Of a stretch of 64,000 bases of DNA, positions 1 through 9,021 are shown one piece after another. The stretch is from positions 186,001 to 250,000 of the forward strand of contig NZ_JAFCJZ010000004.1 in the NCBI RefSeq assembly GCF_018130765.1, written 5' to 3'. This DNA comes from Bradyrhizobium iriomotense. Its GTDB lineage: Bacteria > Pseudomonadota > Alphaproteobacteria > Rhizobiales > Xanthobacteraceae. The translations under genes were made by a program, and so were the position numbers. How positions within the stretch are numbered: position 1 is the stretch's first letter; every line of letters starts with the position of its first letter. A model generated the notes under the pieces. The model was not told where the DNA came from and searched no databases. It worked only from the letters and a program-made list of their open reading frames with translations.

Positions 1-846
1 CAGCAGCACGCGCAGCTTGTCGCGCACGCCGTCGATGGCGACGACGGCGCGGTTGTTCACCGGCGTCAGCTCTCGCTCGAGCGGCGAGGCCTCGATCTCG
101 ACGATGTTCGGGCCGGCATGCTTGATGTCGACGTCGACGCTTGCGCTCTGGCCGCTCGAGAGCGTGCGCTCGTTGATGACCTCGCCGTCGCGGCGCACCG
201 TGACCCTGGCGCGCTCGCCGGAAACGCCCTGGTCGTCGAGGCGGTAGCTAATGGTCTGGGTCTGGCCGACGATGCCGAAGCGCGGCGCGGCCGTGATCGC
301 GATGCGGCGGTCGCGCTCGTCCTTCTGTCCGGTGATCAGCGCGTGCACCGGCGCCTGGAAGCCGAGCGCGGCGGCATTGGCGGGAATGTCGTGGACGCGG
401 CCGTCGGTGATCAGGAACGCGCCGGCGACGCGATCGACCGGCACGTCCGACAGCGCCGAGGCGAGGGCGCCGAACAGCCTCGTGCCATCGGTCTCGCCGT
501 CGGCCTGTCCTGCCTCGACGACGCGGACTTCCAGGCCCTTGATCTTCTTCAGCCCGTCGACCAGCGCTTCTTGCGCCTGGGCAGCCTCGCGATTGCGGTT
601 GCCGAAATTCTGGCTCGGGCTCTTGTCGACGACGACCGCGGCCACCGAGGTGAGCGGATCGCGGTCCTCGCGCGTGAAGGAGGGATTGGCGAGCGCCAGC
701 AGGAACAGTGCCAGCGCGGCCACGCGCACGGCCGCACCGCGCGCACGCGCCACCAGCAGCAGGATGGCGATGACGACGATCGCGGCCAGCGCAAGCCACA
801 GGACGATCGCAGGAACAAGCGGCGTGAACGCGATGCCGTAATTCAT
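1..846 (-). CDS. Membrane protein of the MoxR/BatA operon, C-terminus off the window
   Basis: An open frame of 282 codons begins at an ATG at 846 (MNYGIAFTPLVP...) and reads to the window edge without a stop, so the protein is partial. Two hydrophobic segments near residues 8-30 and 37-52 suggest an N-terminal membrane anchor. The following part reads like a von Willebrand-type or amidotransferase-like fold (VVVDKSPSQNFGNRN, then a stretch ending in AFLITDGRVHDIP), and after that come beta-rich Ig-like repeats. It is the last visible gene of a minus-strand operon behind a MoxR ATPase, a DUF58 protein and a BatA/DUF4159 protein, which suggests a role in the envelope-stress or chaperone-type MoxR system. 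The exact family cannot be settled from the visible part. Confidence 0.75.
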   Translation of the reverse strand, partial: MNYGIAFTPLVPAIVLWLALAAIVVIAILLLVARARGAAVRVAALALFLLALANPSFTREDRDPLTSVAAVVVDKSPSQNFGNRNREAAQAQEALVDGLKKIKGLEVRVVEAGQADGETDGTRLFGALASALSDVPVDRVAGAFLITDGRVHDIPANAAALGFQAPVHALITGQKDERDRRIAITAAPRFGIVGQTQTISYRLDDQGVSGERARVTVRRDGEVINERTLSSGQSASVDVDIKHAGPNIVEIEASPLERELTPVNNRAVVAIDGVRDKLRVLL

Positions 847-863
847 CAGATAGACCTATCAAC

Positions 864-964
864 GTCATTCCGGGGCGATGCGTAGCATCGAGCCCGGAAT
901 CTCGAGATTCCCCGGTGCGCGATGCGCACCTGTGGTCTGGTCCTTCGGACCATCCCGGAATGAC
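864..964. repeat. Intergenic palindromic repeat, family A
   Basis: The element starts with GTCATTCCGGGGCGATGCG and ends with CCCGGAATGAC, so its ends are inverted repeats. It fills the gap between two genes of the MoxR operon. Five more copies lie in this window, at 24508, 27882, 32800, 34609 and 49152. Confidence 0.85.
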
Positions 965-994
965 GAGGCGTATGGTTCACGCTCGTCACCCGCA

Positions 995-3808
995 TCATTG
1001 CCCCAGCCGTTCGATCAGGGCCGGTGCGTGCACCTGGTCGGCCTTGTAGTTGCCGGTCAGCGTGTACATCACGATGTTGGCGCCGGCGCGGTAGGCGAAT
1101 TCGCGCTGGCGAGTGTCGCCGCTGGTCACCGGCAGCATATACTGGCCGTCGGGGCGCACGGCCCAGGCGCCGGCAAGATCGTTCGAGGTGATGATGATCG
1201 GCGAGACGCCGTCGCCGCCGCGCGCCGGGCGCTGCGCGCTGTCCTCGTCCTCGTCGCGCGGCAGGGTCTCGACCCAGGTCTGGCCGGTGTTGAAGCGGCC
1301 GGGGAAGTCGCGCAGCAAATAGAAGGTCTTGGTCAGCACGTGCTCGCGCGGCACCGGCTCGAGCTCGGGCACGTCGAGCGAGGACAGGATGTCGCGCAAC
1401 GCCCGCATGCCCGGCGTCTGCGAGGCGCCGTTCTCGCCGGGCGGCGCCTCATAGGCGTCGCGGGTGTCGAACAGCACGGTGCCGCCCTGCTTCATATAGG
1501 CGTCGATCTTGTTGATGGCGTCCTGCGGCGGCTTGGGCGCGCCCGGCACGATCGGCCAGTAGATCAGCGGGAAGAAGGCGAGCTCGTCGCGCGCCGGATC
1601 GATGCCGACGGGATCGCCGGCCTCCAGCGCGGTGCGTTGCGCCAGGAACAGCGTCAGGCCGGTGAGGCCGGCCTTGACGATGGAATCGACGTCGGCATTG
1701 CCGGTGACGACATAGGCGAGGCGGGTCTGCGACACCGCCTTCATCGCGAATTCGTCGGACGCGCTGTCGGCGCGCGACGGCGCCGGCGACAGCACCGAGA
1801 CGCCGGCAAGCACGAGGCCGAGCAGGATCACCGCGGGCGCGGCGCGGCGGCGCAGCAGCGCGGCAAGGCCGCCGCCGAGCAGCGCGACGATGATGGCGTC
1901 GATCAGGAACAGCCCGAGCGCGGTCGACAGCAGCCAGCCGCGCAGGTCGCGCGGCTCAGCATTGGTGTAGGTGGCGTGCCGGGCGCGCAGGCTCGCGGTG
2001 TTCAGGGCTGCGATGCGGTCGGCGCTGGCAAGCGTGTTCACGGCGAGCGGTCCTTCTGCCGGACCGTAGAAGCCGGGCGGATGATCGGAGGTGGCGCGGT
2101 CGCGATAGTCCGCGGGCAGCGGCTTTGCGGTCGCCGGAGGCGGGCCGAAGGCACCGAAGCCGTCGAGGATGTGCAGCGGCGCCACCGTCTCGGTGGTCGC
2201 CTCGCTGGCAACGCCAGGGCCGGGCTTGCTGGTGTAGCCGGACATGTCGACGACCCGCCGCAGCATTTCGACGAAGGTGCCCGACATCGGCAGATCCGAC
2301 CAGCGCATGTCGGCGCTGACATGGAACAGGCTGACGATGCCCTTGCCGCGATGCTCGCCGGTGACCAGCGGCGTGCCGTCTTCCAGCGAGGCCCAGCTCT
2401 TGGTGGCGAGCACGGCATCGGGCTCGGCCAGCACCTGGCGGGTCACGGTGACATCCTTGGGCACCACGACGCCGGCAAACGGACCGTCGGCGGTGAAGGA
2501 GGCGAGGTGCTGCGGCTTCTCCCAGGTCAGGCTGCCGCCGAGCGTGCGACCGCCCTTGCGCAGCTTGACCGGCACGAGGTCGTCTTCGGCCTGCGCGAGA
2601 CGCGGCCCGGCGAACCGCACCAGCACGCCGCCCCCGTCGATCCAGGCATTGAGGCGCTCGCGGATCTCAGGCGCGATGGTGCCGACATCGGCGAGGATGA
2701 TCATCGGCAGCTTCTGGTCCAAAAACTGTGTGATGCCCTGCTGCGGCGAGCCCTTGTCGGCGAGGCGCACGTCGGCGAACGGCGCCAGTGCGCGGGTGAG
2801 GTAGAAGGTCGGCGCCAACAGCGGCTGCGCGGTCTCGCTGGTCGAGCCCGAGACGATGCCGATGGCGCGGCGGCGCCAGCGCTTGTCGAGCAGCTGCACC
2901 GCACCGGCGGAGCGCTCGCCCGAGATCTCGAGCCGGGTGATGTCGTTGCGCAGCTCGACCGGCAGGTCGAACGCGGCGTCGGTCTCCTTGTCCTGCGGGC
3001 CAAACGAGAAGCGCGCTTCGCCGATCGGCGAGGCCTTCTGGTCTAGCGCGCGAACGGTGCCGACCGCAATGCCGCTGTCGGTGCGCAGCACCTTCACCGT
3101 CATCTTCGCCGCAGCGTTCTCGGCCGCCACCAGCGCCAGCGGCGAGGAGGTGCCGCCTTCGAAGATGGTCAGGCTGCGATCCCCTAAGGTCTTGCCGAGG
3201 CCAGCCACGAATTCCTCGCCGCGGCCGGTGTCGACGCCGTCGGACAGCCAGGCGATCTCGCAATCGCCGGTCGCCTTGAGGAAACGGTCGACCGCGGCGA
3301 GCGTCTCGACGCGATCGATCGAATAGGGTTTTGGCGCGAGCTGGCGCAGCGCGACACGCGCCGCGCCCGCCGGCATCAGGGTGATGTCGCGGTTCGGCTC
3401 CGACAGCGGCACCAGCGCGATGGCGCGGCGGTCATTGTCGGCATTCGCGATCAGCTCGTCGGCGGCCCTGATCCTGACGTCCCAGTTCGAGGCCGCGCTC
3501 CAGCCGTCGTCGAGCATGATCATCAGCGGCGCCTTGCTGCCGGCGGCGCCGACCTGCGGATTCCAGATCGGGCCGGCGGCGGCGAAAATGACGAGGGCCG
3601 CAGCCAAAAGGCGCAGCGCAGTCAGCCACCACGGCGTCCGCGACGGCGTCTCTTCGCGCGGTGCGATGTCGAACAGCAGGCGGGTCGGCGGAAACTCGAT
3701 GCGGCGCGGCCGCGGCGGCATCACGCGCAGGAGCCACCACAACACCGGCAGGCTGACGAGGCCGATCAGCAGCAGCGGTTCGGTGAAGGCGAGGGGTAAT
3801 CCCATCAT
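995..3808 (-). CDS. BatA-domain / DUF4159 membrane protein
   Basis: A 937-aa protein. Residues 1-85 match the BatA (aerotolerance regulator) N-terminal pattern: a membrane helix, then PPRPRRIEFPPTRLLFD, then a second helix ending AAAGPIWNP. The middle is a large periplasmic-type region that includes an ML-DDGWSAASNW segment where a vWA Asp cluster would lie. Two more hydrophobic segments occur near residues 655-685 and 690-710. The last 220 residues resemble DUF4159 (FFPLIYWPIVPGAPKPP, then GGTVLFDTRD). The ATG at 3808 overlaps the stop of the DUF58 gene in an ATGA, so the two are translationally coupled. With MoxR and DUF58 it forms the usual MoxR operon, whose substrate is generally unknown. 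Confidence 0.85.
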   Translation of the reverse strand: MMGLPLAFTEPLLLIGLVSLPVLWWLLRVMPPRPRRIEFPPTRLLFDIAPREETPSRTPWWLTALRLLAAALVIFAAAGPIWNPQVGAAGSKAPLMIMLDDGWSAASNWDVRIRAADELIANADNDRRAIALVPLSEPNRDITLMPAGAARVALRQLAPKPYSIDRVETLAAVDRFLKATGDCEIAWLSDGVDTGRGEEFVAGLGKTLGDRSLTIFEGGTSSPLALVAAENAAAKMTVKVLRTDSGIAVGTVRALDQKASPIGEARFSFGPQDKETDAAFDLPVELRNDITRLEISGERSAGAVQLLDKRWRRRAIGIVSGSTSETAQPLLAPTFYLTRALAPFADVRLADKGSPQQGITQFLDQKLPMIILADVGTIAPEIRERLNAWIDGGGVLVRFAGPRLAQAEDDLVPVKLRKGGRTLGGSLTWEKPQHLASFTADGPFAGVVVPKDVTVTRQVLAEPDAVLATKSWASLEDGTPLVTGEHRGKGIVSLFHVSADMRWSDLPMSGTFVEMLRRVVDMSGYTSKPGPGVASEATTETVAPLHILDGFGAFGPPPATAKPLPADYRDRATSDHPPGFYGPAEGPLAVNTLASADRIAALNTASLRARHATYTNAEPRDLRGWLLSTALGLFLIDAIIVALLGGGLAALLRRRAAPAVILLGLVLAGVSVLSPAPSRADSASDEFAMKAVSQTRLAYVVTGNADVDSIVKAGLTGLTLFLAQRTALEAGDPVGIDPARDELAFFPLIYWPIVPGAPKPPQDAINKIDAYMKQGGTVLFDTRDAYEAPPGENGASQTPGMRALRDILSSLDVPELEPVPREHVLTKTFYLLRDFPGRFNTGQTWVETLPRDEDEDSAQRPARGGDGVSPIIITSNDLAGAWAVRPDGQYMLPVTSGDTRQREFAYRAGANIVMYTLTGNYKADQVHAPALIERLGQ

Positions 3809-4749
3809 GCCGCCGGCCCCGCCTTGATGGTCGACGTGCGCGCGCCCGATTTGCTCACCTGCATGCCGGCGTGCAGATACAGCAGCAGCTCGGCGGCGGA
3901 GCGGTCGGTCGCATGGGTCGTGAACAGCCAGTCCAGCCTCGAGGTCTCGGCGCGGATCTGGTCGCGGTGCAGCGCAAGGCGCGCGGTGTAGTCCTGCGCC
4001 CAGCTCTCGGCGCGGCCGGCGGTGATCACGCCGAAACCTTCGGGCTCGACGAACTCGATGCGGCCGGAATAGGGGAACGACTCCTCGGCGGGATCGACGA
4101 CCTGCACCATCGTGCCATGCGCGCCGGAGCCGGAGAGCCCGGCGAGCGTCGCACTGATCTCGGAGATCGGCGACCAGAAATCCGACAGCACGATGATCTC
4201 GGCGAGCGCGGACGGAACGAAGGAGGGCGGCAGGCTGAGGCGGTCGGCGTCATCATGCAGCATCGCCTGCGCCATCTTGTCGATGACGCTGCGGCTCGCG
4301 GTCGGCGCCATCAGCCCGGGAATGCCGACGCGTTCGCCGCCCGACACTAGCAGCTCGGCCAGCGCGAAGGCGACGATCAGCGTGCGCTCGAGCTTGGATT
4401 CGCGCGCGGTCTTCGAGGCGAACGCCATCGAGGGCGAGCGGTCGGGCCAGATCCAGACCGTGTGCGAGGCTTCCCATTCGAGCTCGCGGACATAGAGATG
4501 GTCGTCGCGCGCCGAGCGGCGCCAGTCGACGTTCTGCGCCGGCTCGCCGGAGACGAAGCGGCGGTATTGCCAGAAATTTTCGCCGGAGCCGGCGCGGCGA
4601 CGGCCGTGCAGGCCGTGGATGACGTTGGCGGCAACGCGGCGGGCTTCGAGGACAAGGCGCGGCAGCGAAGCGGCGAGCGTACGGCTTTCGCCATCGGCAC
4701 GTCGGATCGCGATGATCTCCTTTGCTGTGTGCCCGGTCTCTGCGGCCAT
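3805..4749 (-). CDS. DUF58 domain-containing protein
   Basis: A 314-aa soluble protein. The central segment, with RRRAGSGENFWQYRRF, GEPAQNVDWRRSAR and LYVRELEWE, is the DUF58 signature, followed by WIWPDRSPSMAF, a degenerate vWA-like metal site. The ATG at 4749 shares one base with the MoxR stop (TGATG), so this start is preferred over an upstream TTG. DUF58 proteins almost always sit directly behind MoxR ATPases and are thought to link the ATPase to the membrane vWA proteins encoded further on, which is the arrangement here. Confidence 0.9.
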   Translation of the reverse strand: MAAETGHTAKEIIAIRRADGESRTLAASLPRLVLEARRVAANVIHGLHGRRRAGSGENFWQYRRFVSGEPAQNVDWRRSARDDHLYVRELEWEASHTVWIWPDRSPSMAFASKTARESKLERTLIVAFALAELLVSGGERVGIPGLMAPTASRSVIDKMAQAMLHDDADRLSLPPSFVPSALAEIIVLSDFWSPISEISATLAGLSGSGAHGTMVQVVDPAEESFPYSGRIEFVEPEGFGVITAGRAESWAQDYTARLALHRDQIRAETSRLDWLFTTHATDRSAAELLLYLHAGMQVSKSGARTSTIKAGPAA

Positions 4750-5747
4750 CAACCGATCCGTGTCTTCAATTGCCGGATCACGTCCGGAATCGTGCGTCCT
4801 TCGGCGCGCGCCTGGAACGTCAGCGCCATACGGTGCTTCAGGATGGGCTCGGCGAGGTCGAGCACGTCGTCGATCGAGGGCGCGAGGCGTCCGTCGATCA
4901 GCGCGCGGGCGCGCACGGCGAGCATCAGGGATTGGCTGGCGCGCGGGCCGGGGCCCCAGGCGATGAACTTGCCGGCTTCGCCGCTCTCCTCGCCCGGACG
5001 GGCCGAGCGCACCAGCGACAGGATCGCCTCCACCACGGAATCGCCGACCGGCAGGCGGCGGACCAGCCGCTGTGCGGTGATCAGCGCATCCGCGCTCATC
5101 GAGCCCTTCGCCAGCGTCTCCTCGGCGCCGGTGGTTTCGAACAGGATGCGGCGCTCGGCCTCGCGGTCGGGATAGTCGACGTCGATCTCCATCAGGAAGC
5201 GGTCGAGCTGCGCTTCAGGCAGCGGATAGGTGCCTTCCTGCTCCAGCGGGTTTTGCGTCGCGAGCACGTGGAAGGGTTTTGGCAGATCGTGACGCGCGCC
5301 GGCCACGGTGATGTGCTGCTCCTGCATCGCCTGCAGCAGCGCCGACTGCGTGCGCGGGCTGGCGCGGTTGATCTCGTCGGCCATCAGGAGCTGCGCGAAC
5401 ACCGGGCCCGCAATGAAGCGGAAGGCGCGCCTGCCCGCAGTGCTCTCGTCCAGCACCTCGGCGCCGAGGATGTCGGACGGCATCAGGTCCGGCGTGAACT
5501 GGATGCGCTTGGCATCGAGGCCGAGCGTGACGCCAAGCGTCTCGACCAGCTTGGTCTTGGCAAGGCCCGGCACGCCGATCAGCAGCGCATGGCCGCCCGA
5601 GAGGATCGTGACCAGCGTGTTCTCGATGACGCGGTCCTGGCCGAAGATGACGGATGCGATCGCGTCCTTGGCCGCGCGAACCTGGGCCGACACCTGCTCG
5701 GCCGAACGGACGATTCCGTCCTCGAGTTTCTCGACACTCTCCGCCAT
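4749..5747 (-). CDS. MoxR-family AAA+ ATPase
   Basis: A 332-aa AAA+ ATPase of normal family length. The Walker A motif is GVPGLAKTK near residue 58, Walker B is LLMADEINRASPRTQ, and a sensor segment HVLATQNPLEQEGTYPLPEA follows, all typical of MoxR. It probably acts as a chaperone-like ATPase on the products of the three genes behind it. It is the first gene of the operon, and about 260 bp upstream are free for a promoter, divergent from the DUF1285 gene. Confidence 0.92.
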   Translation of the reverse strand: MAESVEKLEDGIVRSAEQVSAQVRAAKDAIASVIFGQDRVIENTLVTILSGGHALLIGVPGLAKTKLVETLGVTLGLDAKRIQFTPDLMPSDILGAEVLDESTAGRRAFRFIAGPVFAQLLMADEINRASPRTQSALLQAMQEQHITVAGARHDLPKPFHVLATQNPLEQEGTYPLPEAQLDRFLMEIDVDYPDREAERRILFETTGAEETLAKGSMSADALITAQRLVRRLPVGDSVVEAILSLVRSARPGEESGEAGKFIAWGPGPRASQSLMLAVRARALIDGRLAPSIDDVLDLAEPILKHRMALTFQARAEGRTIPDVIRQLKTRIG

Positions 5748-6011
5748 TTCGCTCGCTCCTTCAGCCTGCCACGCGGCTTGCTTGCGCCGTCACTTTCCTG
5801 GGGCGTCACGCCATCACATGGGCCCTATGCTAGACTTGCAGGAAGGCCATGTATTCGTTGAATTAACCTATCCCCACCTTATCGGCTTAAGGGTATGTAG
5901 GGCATCACGAAGTGGCGACCTGCACACCGGACTAATCCGGGGTGGAACCGAGCACCAATCTACGACGTAGACCTGCACCAATCGTGCCAGATGACAAAGT
6001 CAGGGCAAACC

Positions 6012-6623
6012 ATGGCGAACCAAGGGCAGAGCGCCGAGCGCGGTCTTGAGGGGCTGACTGCCGCTGCCAAAAGTGCTGCCGGTGCCGAAGGCGCCAAAAA
6101 AGGACTACCTCCGGTGCATCTGTGGAATCCGCCGTTCTGCGGCGATCTCGACATCCGAATCGCTGCCGATGGTACTTGGTTCTACATGGGGACGCCAATC
6201 GGCCGTCACGCCCTCGTCCGCCTGTTCTCGACCATTTTGAAGCGTGAGGGCGACAAGCATTTCCTGGTGACGCCGGTGGAGAAGGTCGGCATCCGCGTCG
6301 ACGACGCGCCGTTCATGGCGGTCGAGATGCTTAAGGCCGGCGAGGACAACCATCGCGTGCTGAGCTTCCGCACCAATGTCGACGACTGGGTGACATGTGA
6401 TGCCGCGCACCGGCTGCGCTTCGAGCAGGCGGCGGACGGCGGGCTGACGCCCTATCTGCACGTCCGTGCCGATCTCTGGGCCAAGGTGACCCGTGCGCTC
6501 TACTACGATCTGGTTGACATGGGCGAGGAGCGGATGGTCGATGGCGAGCCGATGTTCGGTGTCGAGTCGGCCGGCGAATTCTTCGCCATGGCCGACGCGG
6601 AGCAGGTGAGGGCCGCGCTTTGA
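6012..6623 (+). CDS. DUF1285 domain-containing protein
   Basis: A 203-aa protein of the DUF1285 family: PPVHLWNPPFCGDLDIRI, then GTPIGRHALVRLFSTIL, then FLVTPVEKVGIRVDDAPF. The function is unknown. The ATG at 6012 is preferred because CAGGGC precedes it at a suitable distance; an in-frame ATG at 5991 would add seven residues. The stop overlaps the TTG start of the NUDIX gene (TTGA), so this is the first gene of a coupled run that continues through cca. Confidence 0.85.
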   Translation: MANQGQSAERGLEGLTAAAKSAAGAEGAKKGLPPVHLWNPPFCGDLDIRIAADGTWFYMGTPIGRHALVRLFSTILKREGDKHFLVTPVEKVGIRVDDAPFMAVEMLKAGEDNHRVLSFRTNVDDWVTCDAAHRLRFEQAADGGLTPYLHVRADLWAKVTRALYYDLVDMGEERMVDGEPMFGVESAGEFFAMADAEQVRAAL

Positions 6624-7303
6624 ACAAGCCTATCCCCAATAGTGAGCCTGAGCGCGAACCCGTCGCGCTTGGCGCTGCCGATTTCTTCGCCCGTTCGCGG
6701 GCGCGGCTCGGCTTCGACGTGCCGCCCGGCCTCTACGATCCCAACATCATTCCGGCCTCGGGCGATCCCGGCACCGACAAGATGCTGGAGATCATCGCGC
6801 GCGAGCAGCCGGTGCGCCCCGCAGCGGTGCTGATCGCCGTGGTCGACCATCCCGAGCCGACCATCCTCTTGACGCAGCGCTCGGCGCATCTCAACGATCA
6901 CGCCGGACAGATCGCCTTTCCCGGCGGCAAGATCGACGCGATGGATGCGTCCCCACTCGATGCCGCCCTGCGCGAGGCCGAGGAGGAGGTCGGCCTGTCC
7001 AGAGACTTCGTCGAGCCGATCGGCTATCTTGACCTCTACGGCACCGGCTTCGGCTTCCGCATCCTGCCGACGGTCGCCAAGGTGCGCCCCGGCTTTGCGC
7101 TCACCATCAACCATTCCGAGGTTGATGATGCGTTCGAGGTGCCGCTATCCTTCCTGATGAATCCGGCGAACCACCAGATGCACAGCAAGGAATTCCGCGG
7201 CATGGAGCGCTTCTACTACGCGATGCCGTTCGCGGAGCGCTACATCTGGGGGGCGACGGCCGGAATGCTGCGTGTGCTGTATGAGCGGATCTATTCATCA
7301 TGA
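6620..7303 (+). CDS. NUDIX hydrolase, CoA pyrophosphatase-like
   Basis: A 227-aa protein with a NUDIX box around residues 107-131 (FPGGKIDAMDA, then ALREAEEEVGL), with the Glu cluster expected to bind the metal. The segment VLLTQRSAHLNDHAGQ-like before it (here ILLTQRSAHLNDHAGQIAF) is the pattern of the CoA-diphosphatase branch (NudL/YeaB). It probably cleaves CoA or related nucleoside diphosphates in the cytoplasm. Start is TTG at 6620, overlapping the previous stop; its own stop overlaps the next ATG (ATGA at 7300). Confidence 0.88.
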   Translation: MNKPIPNSEPEREPVALGAADFFARSRARLGFDVPPGLYDPNIIPASGDPGTDKMLEIIAREQPVRPAAVLIAVVDHPEPTILLTQRSAHLNDHAGQIAFPGGKIDAMDASPLDAALREAEEEVGLSRDFVEPIGYLDLYGTGFGFRILPTVAKVRPGFALTINHSEVDDAFEVPLSFLMNPANHQMHSKEFRGMERFYYAMPFAERYIWGATAGMLRVLYERIYSS

Positions 7304-7563
7304 TCCGGACGGTTCTGACCGAGATCGGAATCTTCCTCATCCCCTTTGTCGTCTATGCGTTGTTCCTGGCCGCTACCCGTTCCGGCCTGTTCGTGCAAAC
7401 GTCCTGGCCGGTCACGATCGTCTCCCGCCTCGCCCTGGTCGCGCTCGCGCTGGTGATCGCGGGCCTGGTTGGCCTCGCACAATTCTCCGGCGGCGGACCG
7501 GATTCGACCTACGTTCCCGCCCATATCGAGAACGGCAAGTTCGTGCCGGGCACGGAAAGATAG
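7300..7563 (+). CDS. DUF6111 small membrane protein
   Basis: An 87-aa protein with two hydrophobic segments, residues 8-27 (IGIFLIPFVVYALFLAA) and 41-63, and a polar tail ending YVPAHIENGKFVPGTER. This matches the small DUF6111 family found beside cca in rhizobia. The function is unknown. It overlaps the NUDIX stop by 4 bp and precedes cca by 10 bp. Confidence 0.82.
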   Translation: MIRTVLTEIGIFLIPFVVYALFLAATRSGLFVQTSWPVTIVSRLALVALALVIAGLVGLAQFSGGGPDSTYVPAHIENGKFVPGTER

Positions 7564-7573
7564 GGGCGGAACG

Positions 7574-8830
7574 ATGAGCGCGGAGCCGATCCTTGCCGAT
7601 GCGCCCTGGCTGACCGCCGGTGGCACCGCGCGCGTCCTGCAATTGCTTGGCGTTGATGGCGAGGAGGCGCGCGTGGTCGGCGGCGCCGTGCGCAACGCGC
7701 TGCTCGGCCTCGTGCCCGGTGACATCGACATCGCGACCACGGCGTTGCCGGAGGAGGTGATCCGCCGCGCCAAGGCCGCCGGCATCAAGAGCGTGCCGAC
7801 CGGCATCGATCACGGCACCATCACGCTCGTCATCGACGGCCATCCTTACGAAGTGACGACGCTGCGCGAGGACACCGAGACCTTCGGCCGCAAGGCCAGG
7901 GTCGCGTTCGGCCGCGACTGGGTGAAGGACGCCGAGCGGCGCGACTTCACCATGAACGGCCTGTCGGTCGACGCAAGGGGCGTCGTCTACGACCATGTCG
8001 GCGGGATCGCGGATGCCAAGGCGCGCCGCGTGCGCTTCATCGGCAACCCCGACCAGCGCATCGCCGAGGATTATTTGCGCATCCTGCGCTTCTTCCGCAT
8101 CCACGCCGCCTTCGGGGCCGGCGAGCCCGATCGCGACGGCTATCTCGCCTGCATCCGGGGACGCGCAGGCCTCGCCAGCCTGTCGGCCGAGCGCGTGCGC
8201 ATGGAGATGCTGAAGCTGCTGGTCGCCGGCGGTGCCTCCGCGGCCGTGCTGGCCATGGCCGACAGCGGATTGCTGCAGGCGCTGATCGGCGGCGTCGCCT
8301 ACACCGGGGCGCTGGAAACGATGATCGCGATCGAGCGCGAGCTCGGCCTTGCCGCCAGCAGCACGCGACGCCTCGCCGCGCTGACGGTCGCCGTGACCGA
8401 GGACGCCAAGCGCGTAGCCGCGCGCCTGCGGCTCTCCAATGCTGAGGCCAAGGCGCTGGATTCGATGGGCCATCGCTGGTGGCGCTTCGCCGCCATGGAC
8501 GAGGCCCATGCGCGGCGGCTGCTCTACCGGCTCGGCCCTGAGCGCTATCACGATCGTGTGTTGCTCGGCTGGGCGCGCGCTGCCGGTGAGGTGCATTCGC
8601 CGCGCTGGCGCGCGCTCGCCGAGCTGCCGCAGCGCTGGACGGCGCCGAAATTCCCGCTGCGCGCCGCCGACTTCATCGCGCGCGGGCTGGCCGAAGGGCC
8701 CGCGCTCGGACATGTGTTGACACTCGCCGAGGACGCTTGGCTTGCGGCGGATTTTCCCCTGGAGCAAGCCGCGCTCGCTTCCATCGCCGATCAAGCTGCG
8801 GCACGCGTCAGCCGCGACGGGACATCGTGA
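7574..8830 (+). CDS. cca: CCA tRNA nucleotidyltransferase
   Basis: A 418-aa enzyme that adds or repairs the 3' CCA end of tRNAs. The class II nucleotidyltransferase head is clear: VVGGAVRNALLG, then the catalytic carboxylates in GDIDIATTA, then RRDFTMNGLSVD and the EDYLRILRFFR segment. The start is the ATG at 7574 after a GGGGCGGA ribosome site. The 3' end (from 8710) belongs to a sequence found again at 11108, but this copy keeps the full reading frame. Its stop overlaps a GTG that was the original start of the TauE/SafE gene. Confidence 0.93.
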   Translation: MSAEPILADAPWLTAGGTARVLQLLGVDGEEARVVGGAVRNALLGLVPGDIDIATTALPEEVIRRAKAAGIKSVPTGIDHGTITLVIDGHPYEVTTLREDTETFGRKARVAFGRDWVKDAERRDFTMNGLSVDARGVVYDHVGGIADAKARRVRFIGNPDQRIAEDYLRILRFFRIHAAFGAGEPDRDGYLACIRGRAGLASLSAERVRMEMLKLLVAGGASAAVLAMADSGLLQALIGGVAYTGALETMIAIERELGLAASSTRRLAALTVAVTEDAKRVAARLRLSNAEAKALDSMGHRWWRFAAMDEAHARRLLYRLGPERYHDRVLLGWARAAGEVHSPRWRALAELPQRWTAPKFPLRAADFIARGLAEGPALGHVLTLAEDAWLAADFPLEQAALASIADQAAARVSRDGTS

Positions 8831-8899
8831 CCATCGTCACAGGCTTCGCCGACATCTCGATCCTTCAGCTTCTGCTGGTCGCGTTGATGGCGTTGTTTG
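8710..8899 (+). repeat. Left copy of the duplicated cca/tauE junction
   Basis: 190 bp covering the last 121 bp of cca and the first 24 codons of a TauE/SafE gene. The same sequence recurs at 11108-11295 with six mismatches and a 2-bp deletion. The identity breaks exactly after GGCGTTGTTTG in both copies. The stretch between the copies holds an AraC regulator and an outer-membrane protein gene. Confidence 0.95.
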
Positions 8900-9021
8900 T
8901 CGGCTTGGCGAAACCGGCGCAGTGGTGCCCGACTGTAAAGCCAATCATGTATCGCTGTGGTTCGTTCCCATTCGATATTGCGTCGGTGAGCAGCCGAAGT
9001 GATCGCGGAAGCGGCGATTGA
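8827..9021 (+). pseudogene. Truncated 5' fragment of the TauE/SafE gene
   Basis: The GTG at 8827 overlaps the cca stop and encodes VTIVTGFADISILQLLLVAL, nearly identical to the intact copy at 11223. After codon 24 the sequence departs and the frame ends at 9021 after 64 codons, overlapping the 3' end of the AraC gene. It keeps only one hydrophobic segment and cannot make a transporter. Confidence 0.85.

Noticed and set aside
878..3046. A 722-codon open frame antisense to the BatA/DUF4159 gene
   Set aside because: Shadow frame; the opposite strand has clear BatA and DUF4159 features and operon overlap.
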